Positions 1-12,323 of a DNA stretch of 64,000 nucleotides are shown here, one piece after another. Source of the DNA: Nymphalis io. Taxonomy: Eukaryota > Arthropoda > Insecta > Lepidoptera > Nymphalidae. The notes below the pieces were generated by a model. It searched no databases. It was not told the DNA's origin and saw only the letters and a program-made list of their open reading frames with translations. The position numbers and the translations under genes were made by a program. Each line of letters starts with the position of its first letter. Position 1 is the stretch's first letter. The DNA lies in contig NC_065910.1 of NCBI RefSeq assembly GCF_905147045.1, positions 1,736,001 through 1,800,000 of the forward strand. The letters are read 5' to 3'.

Positions 1-480
1 AGAGTTTATTTGTAATTACTTTTAAACTGATGCAATCCGAGACTCTAAATAAATAATAATAAGAGCATCACTTCAAATTACTGGTTAGTATTAATATTAT
101 TGGTAAGCTATAATAATTACTCAAATAAAAATAAAAAATTTATGATATATTCTTGTTCGCTAAATTAATCGGAAATTCAATCATTATACAAATATGCTCT
201 GTTTCACAAAACAATTAGTATTATTTGTTACTCTGAACGCGTTTTATTATCGTGCTAACATAGATTCAACGTAACATCGCGTGTTATATCAATTATTCAT
301 ATCTATGCAAAAATAGTACTGTGCGTGCGACCGCGGCCAATTGTAACTCGACCACAGAATAGTCTTTTGTGGTCTGAACAACATGCTATTAATCGGCCGA
401 CACATGTTAAGTAATTAACGTAAAGCGTCTCGTAGTCTGCAATGTCATCTCGCTCGCCGTTTCCGAACGCCTTTTACCGC
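1..480. other. AT-rich upstream sequence of LARP6
   Basis: No gene, tRNA or recognised repeat is visible in this stretch. It is AT-rich up to about 310 and then becomes more GC-balanced on approach to the LARP6 promoter. It probably holds the upstream regulatory region of LARP6, but I cannot point to individual binding sites. Confidence 0.5.
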
Positions 481-494
481 ACATCCCCCCGATA

Positions 495-501
495 TTATAA
501 A
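495..501 (+). promoter_or_regulatory. TATA box of LARP6
   Basis: The motif TATAAAA lies 105 bp before the LARP6 start codon. A start site would be expected about 30 bp downstream, near 525-530, where the local sequence reads gcccgcagttg and contains an initiator-like CAGTT. That would give a 5' UTR of about 70 bases. The assignment rests on motif and spacing only. Confidence 0.5.
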
Positions 502-599
502 ACAGTCAGCAGCGCGCCGCGCGCCCGCAGTTGAACCGCGCTACTGAGCGAGTCGCACGCTCCTGTTATGCTAAAGTGGTAATCCCACGCGCTACAAAC

Positions 600-1814
600 A
601 TGGAGGGGACCCCTCCCAGCCAGGTCATGCCCGAGCCCGATGAGGGTATCGCTACCGACCGACGCCCATCCACCGACGATCATGCTGACCTATCTGACAC
701 CGCCTCCGAAACCGGGTCCGGTGGAGGAAAAGATTCTGGCTGCGAAGTTGCTCCCGACCCTCAAGAACCCCCATACGCTCCACCAGATGAGGATTTAGCT
801 AACCGTATTGTATCTCAAGTGGAATTCTATTTCTCGGACGCTAACATCACTAAGGATGCCTTCCTTCTTAAACATGTGCGTCGCAACAAGGAAGGGTACG
901 TCTCTCTCAAGCTCATCTCTAGCTTCAAACGAGTCAAGCATCTGACTAAGGATTGGCGAGTGGTAGCTGAGGCATTAAAAAGATCGACTAAGTTGGAAAT
1001 TAATGAACCAGGAACGAAGCTTCGCCGGATTGAACCACTCCCGGCTTACGACGAAACTACGCCTTCCAGGACTGTTGTGGCAGTTAGAATGCCGATAGAT
1101 CGACCTTCAGTCGAAAATGTATCAAGGCTGTTTGCAAGTTGTGGTGAAATTGCACTAGTTCGGGTGCTTCGGCCTGGTAATCCGGTTCCTGCTGATGTCC
1201 GTCAATTTTTGAATAAAAATCCTAGTTTGGTGAACTGTGTATGTGCTTTGGTAGAATTTACTGAGTCAGAAGCTGCAAGAAGTGCCCTACGTCTTCAAAG
1301 TTCTGATGAAGAGGGTATGCGAGTATACGAATTAAATGGCGTCCCTCGAGAACCGAAGCGGAAAGCACCGGTTCGTCGCCCAACACCCCGACGTCACGAG
1401 TGCGAATACTCATCGTGTTGTAGCGGTTCGGAAGCCGAGTACGATTACAGATACAGCACACCGTTCTACAGAAGAAACTCAAGTGGATTCTTTGCACCAC
1501 GCTCGCCTGAAATTCAAACATGGGTACCACGTAGAACCTCAACATGCAGTCATAGTTCCGATTCCGGAGTTTCCTTCTTTTGTGGATCGAGAAGAGCATC
1601 GCAAGCAAGTACAGGAAGTGGTAGTAGTGCTGAAGGTTGGTTGGCGCGGAGGCTGTCTGGCTGTTCGCTCACTGGCACAGAATGTGGCGGAAGGAGGCTG
1701 TCCTTTACCCCGCGATTTGAGCCCCGCACCCCTGTCGTTCCGGATGGCACACGAGGCTTCCACGCTGCCGCTCGCCAACGCAGAATCTCGGACCTCGCGT
1801 TGTATTCTCGCTAG
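600..1814 (+). CDS. LARP6: La-related protein 6 (LARP6), single exon
   Basis: Encodes 404 aa. The family binds structured RNA and regulates translation or localisation of target mRNAs in the cytoplasm. A La motif spans about residues 64-147, with the conserved FYFSD core at 76-80 followed by KDAFLLKHV. An RRM-like domain spans about 156-250 and ends with VYELNG. The tail is rich in Ser, Arg and Tyr (266-370). Near the C-terminus PDGTRGF (381-387) matches the SUZ-C motif that separates LARP6 from other La-related proteins. I chose the ATG at 600 because it has A at -3 and G at +4, and because the frame upstream, although open to 531, has no other ATG. The gene has no intron. The acidic N-terminal 60 residues look disordered. 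Genuine La is unlikely because of the SUZ-C motif and the long basic/Ser tail. Confidence 0.9.
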   Translation: MEGTPPSQVMPEPDEGIATDRRPSTDDHADLSDTASETGSGGGKDSGCEVAPDPQEPPYAPPDEDLANRIVSQVEFYFSDANITKDAFLLKHVRRNKEGYVSLKLISSFKRVKHLTKDWRVVAEALKRSTKLEINEPGTKLRRIEPLPAYDETTPSRTVVAVRMPIDRPSVENVSRLFASCGEIALVRVLRPGNPVPADVRQFLNKNPSLVNCVCALVEFTESEAARSALRLQSSDEEGMRVYELNGVPREPKRKAPVRRPTPRRHECEYSSCCSGSEAEYDYRYSTPFYRRNSSGFFAPRSPEIQTWVPRRTSTCSHSSDSGVSFFCGSRRASQASTGSGSSAEGWLARRLSGCSLTGTECGGRRLSFTPRFEPRTPVVPDGTRGFHAAARQRRISDLALYSR

Positions 1815-2460
1815 AAAGCGCCCGCCAACCGTGACACCTTTCTAATAACGTTGGGTAACCACCTTTCACGTTCTGGCCACTTGGTTTTTATTCTACGAGG
1901 AAGCGTTTCGTGTTCGCGTGTTAGGTTCTAAGTTTATTATAAAAGAATGCTTGTAGAGAGTTGGTATGATGGAATGCATAACTGGTAATAAAGTTACCTA
2001 GTTTTAAAGTCGACTATTGTTTAGTTGACGATTGTGATCGAAGCTCATTTAGACTAGTTGTTAATTTGTAAAAGTTTTTATTCGTAATTTATTAGTATTT
2101 AGGAATTATTTATTGTACCGCGTATTTATTGCGGGTAGGGCGTGCGCTGTGGACGAGTTTTCATCCGAGTGTCAGAGTTGTGAGCACAAAACTCAATAAA
2201 CAAAATCGACATCGTAACGATTGTAGACTCGACATCTGGAATGTTAAGTTGGAGGAGATCGGAGACGACAGAGCGTGGAGCAAGTTGCGTAAATGGGATT
2301 GCGATTTATATAGATGCCCATTCCATATTTACATAACATCTGAGATAAACAGTTATCTATGCAATTTGCTCGCACTCGACCGTTGGATTCGTGCAAATGA
2401 AATGCCACAATGCGCGACGGAAGCATCCGTCCCTTTAAACTTTTATTAGTATAAACTAAT
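1815..2460 (+). other. LARP6 3' UTR region
   Basis: The sequence after the stop codon has no credible coding region. A 106-codon open frame at 2129-2449 lacks recognisable domains and is taken as chance. AATAAA motifs at 1987-1992 and 2195-2200 are candidate polyadenylation signals, so the UTR is probably about 200 to 400 bases long. The exact end cannot be read from sequence. Confidence 0.5.
1987..1992 (+). terminator. Candidate polyadenylation signal of LARP6
   Basis: First canonical AATAAA after the LARP6 stop codon, 173 bp downstream and followed by T/G-rich sequence (ttgtttagttgacgattgtg). A second AATAAA at 2195-2200 is an alternative. Confidence 0.4.
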
Positions 2461-2733
2461 TAATAAGATAATTTAAGTCAGTCGCGCCATGTCATGATAT
2501 GTTATTTAAGATTTTTTAATGTTAGATTATAAGTTGTTGTGATTTTTATTGTATAATTGCGTAAAAGTGAGAGGTATGTCATCTATTTAGAACGATGATT
2601 TGTTTTATGGCTAACATTCAAATCACGCTCGACTTTAGTGATACAAATCAAATCAATTACTTCTGGCTTGTTTCTTACTTGTATATAGTAAGCTAATCAA
2701 AAAAGCTCGTATGCATTCGGAACTGGTGGCCAT

Positions 2734-3083
2734 TATAAATATTGGTCTTTTGGTTGTTTTATCTCACAGCGACTTGTTACGTTGCGTTGACGAGCTTGCG
2801 TTTCTTTTTATATTTATTTCATTTATTTAAGAGGGGATTCGTTTTTAAATAACAGCACAATAATGTCTCCAAGTGTTTAACTCGTTTGCGATCCTCCTCG
2901 CCTTGTAACATTAATGATTTTTTTTAAAATATAAGTTTTTGAGAGATCTTTTGTTTTTCTTTTAATTTTGTACGACCTTCGTGATGGAAAGTAGGTTCTT
3001 TTTCGACCCCAGTTCACCTTGACGGATCGATTCTCACGCTGTGACAGATAACTGTTGCTTCACAGGTTAAAAACTCTTTTGAG
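2734..3083 (+). promoter_or_regulatory. Candidate core promoter and non-coding first exon
   Basis: TATAAATA sits at 2734-2741. An initiator-like TCACA sits at 2763-2767, which puts the TATA start about 31 bp before the A. A strong splice donor, GAG followed by GTGAGTAC, occurs at 3081-3091. No long coding frame lies between, so this would be a non-coding exon of about 320 bases. The next + strand gene is Homer, whose coding start is 21.8 kb downstream, so a Homer 5' UTR exon is possible. It could also be an unrelated non-coding transcript or chance. No transcript evidence is available here. Confidence 0.25.
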
Positions 3084-3380
3084 GTGAGTACTTATTCTCG
3101 TTATAATTAATCATGCGCAAACACAATCGTTACTCAGCTTAAGTGTTATATTTGCTATTTATTAAGTAAGGATATTTTTTATTATTATCCTTTCTCGATT
3201 AGTTTTTAATAATAGATAAAAACGCAACATTGTAGATCGATGCAAAAAATTTACATTTCATTTGTAAATCCATATTTCGTTATCGGTTTTTTTTTAATTA
3301 ATTATCAAGTAAACCTAAATATGAAATTGGATAAAAAAGCTATTTTTAATTACTATTGCTGTAAATACGGAAATCTTGCT

Positions 3381-3604
3381 AATTATCTTGTTTACGGAAA
3401 GATCTTAGTGATGATTTAGTTTTTTGGTTTGTAATTACAAATTATTATCGTAAACAAAATCTTGCTTTTATTATCATGCACATTGTCGTATGTCGGAATA
3501 ATACACGCGGGAAATAACCTTAACATCAGCTTTTAAGTATTTAATTTATTAATTAACTGTTGTAGTTTACTACAAGATTAGAAATTTGTAATTTTCTTTC
3601 GGCG
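3381..3604. repeat. Left block of a local duplication (copy 1)
   Basis: These 224 bases match 20889-21112 without a net gap and with few mismatches. Shared landmarks include tgtcgtatgtcggaataata and the tail ggcg. The block does not resemble the SINE or LINE families here. Its partner continues, after an interruption, into a second shared block that includes a SINE. Confidence 0.8.
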
Positions 3605-3616
3605 CTTTTTGGTATG

Positions 3617-3873
3617 CGCTTACTTCAAGGTCATGGCCGAAAGTCGGTCAGAAGGACATTAGTATATAACATAATATATTTATTTATATAAGCCGGGATA
3701 GCCCAATGGTAAGAACGCGTGAATCGTAACCGATGATCGTGTGTTTAAACCCGGGCGGGTGTGATTATAATTCGTCTCATTCTTTACGGTGAAGGAAAAC
3801 ATCGCGAGGAAACCTGCATGTGTCTAATTTCACTGAAATTTTGTCACATGTGTATTCCACCAACCCGCACTGG
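3617..3873 (+). repeat. Right duplication block with SINE family A copy
   Basis: Matches 21464-21720. It starts with non-SINE sequence (cgcttacttcaaggtcatgg) and then, from 3691, holds a 3'-truncated family A SINE with the tRNA-like head agccgggatagcccaatggt. Its B-box region is degenerate (tgtgtttaaacccggg). The same SINE sits at the same place in both copies, so it inserted before the duplication. Confidence 0.75.
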
Positions 3874-6620
3874 ATACGGATAATTTATTTGAATAATATC
3901 GAATAAGACATTTTTTTACAATATTAGGTCAACGTAATTTTTTATACAGCCACTAAATAGGTATATAATTCATAAAGTATTATGTATATGTTTTTATTTT
4001 TGTATAGATTATAGTCGAAGTTGAATTTACAAATTAAATTTCCATAAAGGCGTTTTTTATTTTTATGTTTTTAACGACTTTATTTACTATTCTAGTCTAA
4101 GTGATAAATAAACATAAGAAGTAAAATACACAAACCATTACAATGATATATAAAATAAGTTTTACAAGTGTGCATGGGCAGCCTTATACAAAACCAGAAA
4201 ATGATTAAACGAGTCTCAGGGCCAATATCGATGAATACTGCTTCATTAGGATAATTGTAAATAATATAAATGCGAAAGTGAGTTTGTTTATTTGTTTGTC
4301 CTAAATATCTATCAAACAAAAAAAAACAGTTTGTCTTTGGCTTATACATAGTTCATAAATATACATATATAAAGCAAAGAAATTATAGATTTTATTAGTA
4401 ACTACTAATTAATCTTTACTCTCTTTGTTTTAAAGATAAAGTCAACGTCATTTTATATCAACATAACATACTTAATAAAAAATATATATTACAACTATAC
4501 AATTCTAAATATTATTTAAAATTCTATCAATGGGATAGTTGGGGATTAGACCGGAGTAATAACCAGATGTGACCACTTACGTCAGAAGACCATCAAGACG
4601 TTAATCTCTTTTTCTTCTAAATGAGAAAACTTTATATTGTTGTGTTCCGGTTTAAAGGGTGAGTGAGCCAGTGTAATTACAGGCACAAGGGACATAACAT
4701 CTTAGTTCCCAAGGTTGGTGGTGCATTGGCGATGTAAGCGATGGTTAGCATTTATTATCATGCCAATGTCTATGGGCGTTGGTGACCACTTACTATCATT
4801 TGGCCCATATGCTCCTCCGCCTACCTATACTAAAAAAAAAAACAAAAATGATCGATTCAATAAAAGTTTGCCTTTCAAATTTTGTTGATTAAAGTTAATG
4901 TTCAATTATTTAATTGATTTTACATATAGTATACTTTTTTATTGATATACAGGGGATTATAAAATGTATGAAAATGAAAAAAATAAATTAATTGGACTGA
5001 AATACTTGTGAATTATATATTTTCAGCCTTGGTTATAAATAGTGAATAAAGTTTCGTTTAGTTACACATATTGGTCAACTAAAACTAAAACTAAGTGAAC
5101 TCGACGAGATAACTTTCTGTTTAAGTTATAACGATGGTAATAAAGTTAACGACAAACAACAGATATTCGTTCCTATTTCAATTTTCAGAGGTCAAATTAC
5201 AGTGGTCTTGCGAAATAGGTATCTTGCGATAGAAATATTTAGGTCAAGTTTAGTAAAAAAAGTCGTCTGTTAGTACGATATGATATTTCAAATAATAATT
5301 TAATTATCGTTTGATTAATACACAATTTTTTTTTGTTCCATTACAAAACTTTCAAGTCAATTCTAATGCCAAGTTAATATAGATTATTTCGTCAATGTCA
5401 AATCGGAATGAGATTTTAATTATTTATAATTAGAATGATTTGGTTGAACTATAGTGCCAATTTCGCTCGTAAATATTATCATCTATTAACTACCTTCCAC
5501 AACTTCGCGCAAGTGCCTTCACTTGTACAATTACGTCTCATTTCAATACAACGGTATGAACCTACAAACATTCCTAACACGCTTTATTTGAACTTACCTG
5601 TAGGTAAATATGCAACTGCTAACTGCATAATTATGATGAAATATTGCTATTTCATTTTCATCCTTTTGACTTCCGACAACCTAATCCAAAGTTGCCTTTA
5701 TCCGACGAAGACTGGAATCGTATTTATGTCTGTCAGTATGTCAGAATCTGCTTTTAAGAATTTACGTGACGTGTTAGATTTTATTTACTTACTGGATATG
5801 TAATGGTAATACAAAAGATAAACAAAATTAATAATCTTTTTTTTTAACGTATTAAATATAATATGTTGATTTATTAATTTTTATTATTTTAGTCAAATTT
5901 AAAATATTCCGATTCCCACCCGACACAAAGCTGCCCATAATGCAGGCCGCATTTCCGCGCTGAATGGCAATGGACAACCTTAGTGCCAAGTGTGACCCGG
6001 AGCGACTTCGGTTCAAAGACTGAGTGAGACAGTCTTACTTCAGGGACAAAGGGGCGAGAAAAAAAAGCCTTGAAATAAAAATAAATAGATATAAAAAAAT
6101 AACAAATGCTTCAATTTAAATAGATAAATAAAATTTAGATTCTTGATTTAAAAATGTACATTGCAAGCAGAATTATGAAAGTCACATTTAAAGATTCTAG
6201 ATGATTCTATCAAAGGAGGGAAACTCATAACAACTCCGACTAATTTTTTTAAATCAAAAACTTGAAACTCATTTATTTCTTTTCAATTTTGTTTGCAGTC
6301 CGGTGTTTTGATATTTATAGAAAAAAGTTTTTATTTAGGTAATAGTTACACAAAAAAGTTCAACAAACGCGATATTTGAATTAAAGTTTATGTAATAGCA
6401 ATTATGTAAGTTAATATATATATTAATTATTACGCAAGCGTAATTAATTAAAGCTGCAAAGAACTTGGGATTTGCGAAAGGACCATTTGAGTATTCCGCA
6501 TAATATTGACTCATGACGAACTTGTAGACGTTGTTCTAATTCCGTCATGACAATACAAAAATCGGGATGCTTATAATTAATATTGTTTTCGTATATGAAT
6601 CATAAAATTTTACACACAGT
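3874..6620. other. Intergenic or 5' intronic AT-rich sequence
   Basis: Holds one clear short repeat (4633-4846, listed separately) and a weak family B relic at about 5930-6065 (gtgacccggagcgacttcggtt then gactgagtgagac). A 122-codon open frame at 5435-5803 has no recognisable domain. The remainder is AT-rich and shows nothing I can name. Confidence 0.5.
4633..4846 (+). repeat. Family B short repeat, 5' truncated
   Basis: Begins ttgttgtgttccggtttaaa and ends with an A-rich tail. It carries the diagnostic inner block gtgagtgagccagtgtaatt and the tail region gtgaccacttactatca. The first ~110 bases of the family (ggtggtagggctttgtgcaa onward) are missing. Confidence 0.8.
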
Positions 6621-6883
6621 ACAGTAACAGCCTGTAAATGTCCCACTGCTGGGCTAAGGCCTCCTCTACTTTTTTGAGGAGAAGGTTTGGAGCTTATTCT
6701 ACCACGCTGCTCCAATACGGGTAGGTGGAATACACATGTGGCCGAATTTCAGTGAAATTTGACACATGCAGGTTTCCTCACGATGTTTTCCTTCACCGAC
6801 ACGGCACATGAAAACAGTGGTGCTTGCCTGGGTTTTAACCCACGATCATCCGTTAAGATGCACGCGTTCTAATCATCTCGGCT
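6621..6883 (-). repeat. SINE family A
   Basis: Nearly complete tRNA-derived SINE read on the minus strand. The head is degraded (the B box should read gggttcaaacccg but is gggttttaacccac on +). The body matches the family, and the 3' end is the acagtaacagcctg tail. It has no apparent coding capacity. Confidence 0.85.
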
Positions 6884-7520
6884 CTAAAAATAAAATTTTA
6901 ATTTAATATAATTAATAGCTTTAATTTTTTTACTTTTGCCGACGGTATGTCACCTTGATCCCTGAACAGTTGTTGCTGTCCTTACTTCTTTATAAATCTG
7001 GATTTATATCTGATTTGTGGTTCCAATTCGTCTACGGGACGAAAGCGATAATGATATTTGAAGTCTTGCTGTTCAGATTAAAAAAAAATCACAACTAATA
7101 TTATTAGTATTTAAATATGCATTTTTGCATGTACGTACGTCTGTATAATATATATAATTTAAATAGTGTGATAATTTTTTCCTTTCATTTTGCACCTTCT
7201 AACAACCTTTTATGTGCGTCTTAAGGTTGAATGGCAGAAGATACATAAACGTTAAGCCCACCTGTTGTGAATTTAAATTAATATTGATACTATCCTACTA
7301 TGTATTTAGTTTATATATGCAGATGTATCGAATGAAAATCTAAAATAGTAAAATAAGCTAAAATCCTTCTCCCTAAAAACACAGGAGGTATTAGACCAAT
7401 GGTATGTCATTTACAGGCGGTTGCTTCACTGTTTTTCTATGTAACTTTGTAAGCATATTAAAATTTTATGTATACATATATTTATATATGTATGTAGCCA
7501 AAAGGTTTCACACAAAAAAA

Positions 7521-7844
7521 ACAACCACGGCCAATCTCATGAGAGATTAGTCCAACTGCACAAGAAATGTTGTAGTGCACAAGTGTGTGCGTAAACACCT
7601 GCACTCTCTATTCCATAGCTCTTACAGTCCGATATGACCGGAAAGATTTCAGGCGAAGAACCAACGGTTTTACATGCTTTCCGAGGCACGGGAGTATACA
7701 CAAATCCAACTTCCAGACTCCGGGCTGCTACTGAGAATTTTCCGACAGAAAACCCCAATAACTGTTTATTGGCCCAACCTGGGATTTGAACCCAGGACCT
7801 CCGAGTCTGCGGCCTTACGTCTAGCCACTAGAGCAACGGGGCAG
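7521..7844 (-). repeat. SINE family D, full-length
   Basis: A tRNA-derived SINE distinct from family A. On the minus strand it begins with the A-box-like ctgccccgttgctctagtgg and has a good B box, gggttcaaatcccagg. Its body of about 230 bases ends in gagattggccgtggttg. A second, head-only relic follows at 7887-7953. The same family recurs at 19325-19520. Confidence 0.75.
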
Positions 7845-7886
7845 TCATCATAATATTATACGAATGCATTATTAATGATATGAATG

Positions 7887-7953
7887 AATTTAAACCCCGG
7901 ACCTCTGGATCTGTGGCCTTATATATATCCAGTAGACCAACGAGGCAATCGGT
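7887..7953 (-). repeat. SINE family D head fragment
   Basis: Head-only relic with the family D order: B-box remnant ttaaaccccggacctctgg on + and A-box remnant gtagaccaacgaggcaa. The flanking sequence does not continue into the family body. Confidence 0.6.
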
Positions 7954-8222
7954 AATTTAATATATAATTAATACGAATTTAATAATAATTATGTTGTCTT
8001 ATGATAACAATTATTGTCTCAAGATGATTTACACGACTCGATATATAGAGTTATATAAACGTAACCTTAGATTATCATGAGTAACCAGTTATAACCCCCA
8101 ATATATAACAACATTATATTATAATTGTTTAACATATCATATAATGCGCAGTAGAACATAATAAATAATTACATATACATTTTTTATATATCATTATTAT
8201 ATAATTGTGTATGTTTACTTGC

Positions 8223-8482
8223 TGGTAGGGCTTTGTGTTAGCCCGACTAGGTACAGCCTACTCATCAAATATTCTACTGCTAAATAGCAATACTCAGTAT
8301 TGTCGTATTCCAGTGTGAAATGTGAGTGAGCTATGGAAACTTCTGGCACAAAGGATATAACAACTTCGTTCTCAAGGTTGGTGGCACATTGACGATGTAA
8401 ATATGGTTAATATTAGTTACGGTACAAATGTCCACGGGCGGTCGTGACTACTCAACATCAGGTGATCTATTTGCTCGTCCGA
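8223..8482 (+). repeat. Family B short repeat, diverged
   Basis: Runs from tggtagggctttgtgttagc to ctatttgctcgtccg and keeps the order of family B blocks with many substitutions. It has lost its A tail and is an old copy. Confidence 0.75.
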
Positions 8483-11064
8483 ACTCCTCCTAAGCAGTTA
8501 AACCAATTTTGATGAATGTTTTTGTGTGTTATAATTGGTCCTTGGATCTCTTAAAGTGGATGCGCTACATGCGAAATATTTAAAATTCTTATTTCACTCG
8601 TACAAATTTAAGACGGGCAGCTACTAGTACTGTGATTATTATAAAGAGTTTCGTTTATTTGTTTTACCGGTTTTACGGTTAATATGAAATTTTCTTATTA
8701 TTAAACTTTATACAGTAACACCGTGTAAACGTCCCCTATTTTTTTTGCATAAAATTAACTTAAAAAATAGTATCTCGTATAATATTAAATTAGTAATTGT
8801 ATTTTATTATTGTCATTATTTAATCTGCATCAAGGTTAAAATTTTGGTACAAAACTGCTTATAACTGAAAATAAATGTTCGTTTTTCGACCGGTTTATTA
8901 TGTGAAACAGATTACATAAAATTAAATGTATGAAGTGCCGCTTATCCGATTAACTGGTGCATATTATTTAACGACGACAATTATGTATTTTTTCGCGCCA
9001 ATCGTGTCAAAATGTGCATTACTTCATGCAAACATATAAAACCTTAACACATGAACCTCTTTGCTACAGTCATATTTAAAAATCCGATCCCATTTCATCT
9101 ATATAACTGAAAATGACTGTACTGCCTTATATAGTCAAATATAATTCGAATGATTTTTTTTCTACCATAAACATATGATACTGAATCAGCCTTGTATCGC
9201 AAGGGTGTGAAAGGTCAGCCATGTGTTGGTCCGACCTAGTTGAATCTGCTGGTGGTCCTTCAGTGTCAGGCTTTCGGCCAGCAGGGTAATGCTCGTGCAC
9301 TGCTCGTGAAACAGCTCGTGGCGAGTCACATCTGCTACTAAAGACGGCAAGAAAACTTAAGAAGAAAAAGAATAATTAGAAATTGTGTGTAGAAGCAATA
9401 CGACGATGTTTTTATAATTGATTAAATTATTTGTTTGTATCAGTTTATTTACAATTTTATAATTCTAGAAGTTCTTACTATAAATAATGGTAATATTTAG
9501 TTTTATTTAAAATAATTATTTTTATAGTATCAGAATATTCGTTAATAAATATTAACTAATATTGATTGATTTCGATTCGAAATCTTAAAAAATTCAAATC
9601 ATAGAAAAATTTAAATTCATTTCCATTCAGTTCGTATAAATTTCTGTTACATTCATCGTAACAGATTATATAATTCGATTCGGTTGAATGATCGAATGAT
9701 CGATTAAGGTGCATTTATCGATAAATCGACAGAGTTAAGAAACCAAAGAATGCGGTTTTGATTGCTTATAACTTTGTAATATTTAAGGACTAAAATTGGC
9801 TGATCAGATGCAACCTATAAATAATTATGACTTAAAGATTTTTTTTAATAATATAAGCATATATCATTTCTTTCGTGTTGTCATTTTAGATTATTACATT
9901 TGTTCCAAATTTAAATATGAATGAATCTATGTCACCGAGAAAAAAATGATTTGCTAATATTGTGTTCTAGTAGTGTGGTAAAAAGTGAATTTAATGAAAC
10001 CAGTATGAAAAACATTTGCAAATTCATTTTAAGTTTTGAGTTATTCTTAATTGTGCCAAGGGAGAACTATATTTTCACACACAACACTGAAAACATTAAA
10101 ATGTTTTCGAAACAAAAATATATTTATTAGAGAGAGACTATTATATGTAAATATTTCGCGTGATGAAACTTAAAAATAGAAGCTGTTGATTACTTTTCAT
10201 GATGTTGTAGAACGTTAATCGGTTTAAGTCTGTTTATCTGAAACTTTTAATTCAAATTCTGCCTTCTGTCGTACGTCTGTTTTCTCGGTCTTGTCATCAT
10301 TCATCATTCACTTGCCATTGTTTTTTTATTTGCAGTATGAAAAAGGTTTCGGTAGACATTTCCGGTCTTTTTGGAAAACCTTTTGAAATTGGGTTGATTC
10401 CTTATAACAACATTCATTGAGGCGCTTGTTCGCTCGATTGATTTTCTCTTACGTCACTTACGAGTTAAGATCTAGTGGTAGTAGTAGTATTAAACTGTGC
10501 ACGAACAAGAGGCCAATTTCTCGGTTATTTCTCCCCAGTCACGTGTACCTGGAGAAGACGGTGGGACCCAACCTATTGGTAAAGGCGAAGAAGACCTTTA
10601 TAACATAATTGAAGAGGTCTTTGTCCTCCGTGGATTACAATTAGGTAATGATAATGGCCATGTTTGTTGTCATAAGGCCAGCTCTCATCAATAAATGAAA
10701 TGTACGTTGGACGTCCGTAACAAATGGTGTACTTCTCATGGACAGATTTATTACAATACGATTACGTTTGGCATCATTGCGACTGAGTCAGGGTCGGGTT
10801 AAGGTCACATTCCATTCTTTAAGCTTTGAGGAAGTTGGAATGACGATTTTGCTATGAATGCTTATAAAAATGATAAGCATAAAGACTATGTAAACGCTTA
10901 ATAGAGTCGGGAGGAACTAATTTGAACAAACAATTATTTTTAACAATGGAGACAGAAGTATAAGTCTGGAGATTATATTAAATATATAAATTTATAAAAG
11001 AATTACGACTACGAGTATGCTCTCTACATACTCTACTTATATTATTTGTAAAGTAAATCGTAGT
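8483..11064. other. AT-rich non-coding stretch
   Basis: No recognisable gene. Open frames at 9921-10130 and 10417-10694 show no domain, splice structure or codon bias that I would trust. A GC-richer patch at about 9190-9360 (gtgaaaggtcagccatgtg to gacggcaag) may be an unidentified repeat fragment. Confidence 0.4.
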
Positions 11065-11368
11065 CAGTACAGTACAGTACAATAACAGGCTGTGAATGTC
11101 CCACTACTGGGCTAAGGCCTCCTCTTCCTGTTTGAGAAGATGGTTTGGAGCTTATTCCACCTCGCCGCTTGGTGAAATACACTTGTGGCAGAGTTTCAGT
11201 GAAATTAGACACATTCAGGTTGCCTTACGATGTTTTCCTTCACCGTCAAACACGATATGAATTATAATCACAAATTAAGCACGTGAAAATTCAGTGGTGC
11301 TTGCCCGGGTTTGAACCCACGATCATCGGTTAAGATTCACGCGTTCTTACCACTAGTCCATCTCAGCG
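11065..11368 (-). repeat. SINE family A
   Basis: Near-complete copy with the tail cagtacagtacagtacaa, the shared body, a good B box (gggtttgaacccacga on +) and the head remnant ccatctcag. One part of the body (the ccaacccgcattgg region) is shortened. Confidence 0.85.
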
Positions 11369-11809
11369 GAAGATTATGAAAATTAAATCACTGATAATAT
11401 TTTGTATTATATTATCGGATAATTAAACCTGTCTGTACAATCAGTTCTTTTGTCTCTAGGGTCAAGAATTCATTAATGATACTTTGATTGGTTTGTAATT
11501 CTTTGATGTCCTGAGAGTTGGCGCCAAGTTAATACATGACATAATGACTGAGTATCTTTGTTTCATACTTAGGACATACTCGTCTGGCTCTTTCCTTATT
11601 TTTCTTATATTTCGTATGTATAAAAAGAAATTTTAAATTGTGTTAAAGATTAATTACGCTCGTACAAATAAGCCGTAAAGCCAGTAGAAGAAATTCAATT
11701 TATAAAATGTATTTGATAATACATATCATTCTTAGAAATATTTGTTTTCTTGGATTGTATTTCATTCCATTCATTATTCTATTATTTTTTTATAGAATTT
11801 GTAGACTGG

Positions 11810-11975
11810 ACGTATAAGTGAGGTGCCTGGTGGTAAATAGTTACCACCGCACCTAGACAATCGCGTTTTAAGAAATAGTAACTATTACTATCACACTTAT
11901 ATCGCCAGGACTGTAACAAACTTGAATTAAGATGTTATGTCCCTTGTGCTAGTAGTTACACTGCCTTACTAAGAC
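11810..11975 (-). repeat. Family B relic
   Basis: Only scattered family B blocks remain, such as aagatgttatgtcccttgtg followed by ttacactgcc, in minus orientation. The copy is old and broken. Confidence 0.45.
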
Positions 11976-12323
11976 TACTTCTCTAAAATGATAAAAATAC
12001 CTTTGTACGTCTTTATTTTGTAGCATCTGATTTATACCTTGTATTACTTGTCTATAATAAAAAAGTCAGTAACGACGATTTCACATAACTACATAATTTT
12101 ACACAAATTATCATAATTTATACATACTGTAGAGAAAATCAACGTAACTTAGTTAAATTTTTTGATTTTAAATGTCCCAACTTCATCAAAGTCCGCCTAA
12201 AATAACTTCCTTATTGGATCGTCGAACAGTACGAGTTCAAAGTTTTCTATTTAAGCTAATACATAATTTAAATGACTGTCCATTTCGCTTAAGTAAAACT
12301 ACTTTAGATGTCCAAAATTGAAC

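Noticed and set aside
1258..1845. Open frames overlapping LARP6 in other frames
   Set aside because: Shadows of the LARP6 coding sequence.
5435..5803. 122-codon open frame on +
   Set aside because: No domain or signal, low-complexity AT-rich flanks, no splice context; length is compatible with chance.
9921..10694. Several 60-70 codon open frames
   Set aside because: Different frames overlap, none has recognisable residues or a consistent gene structure.
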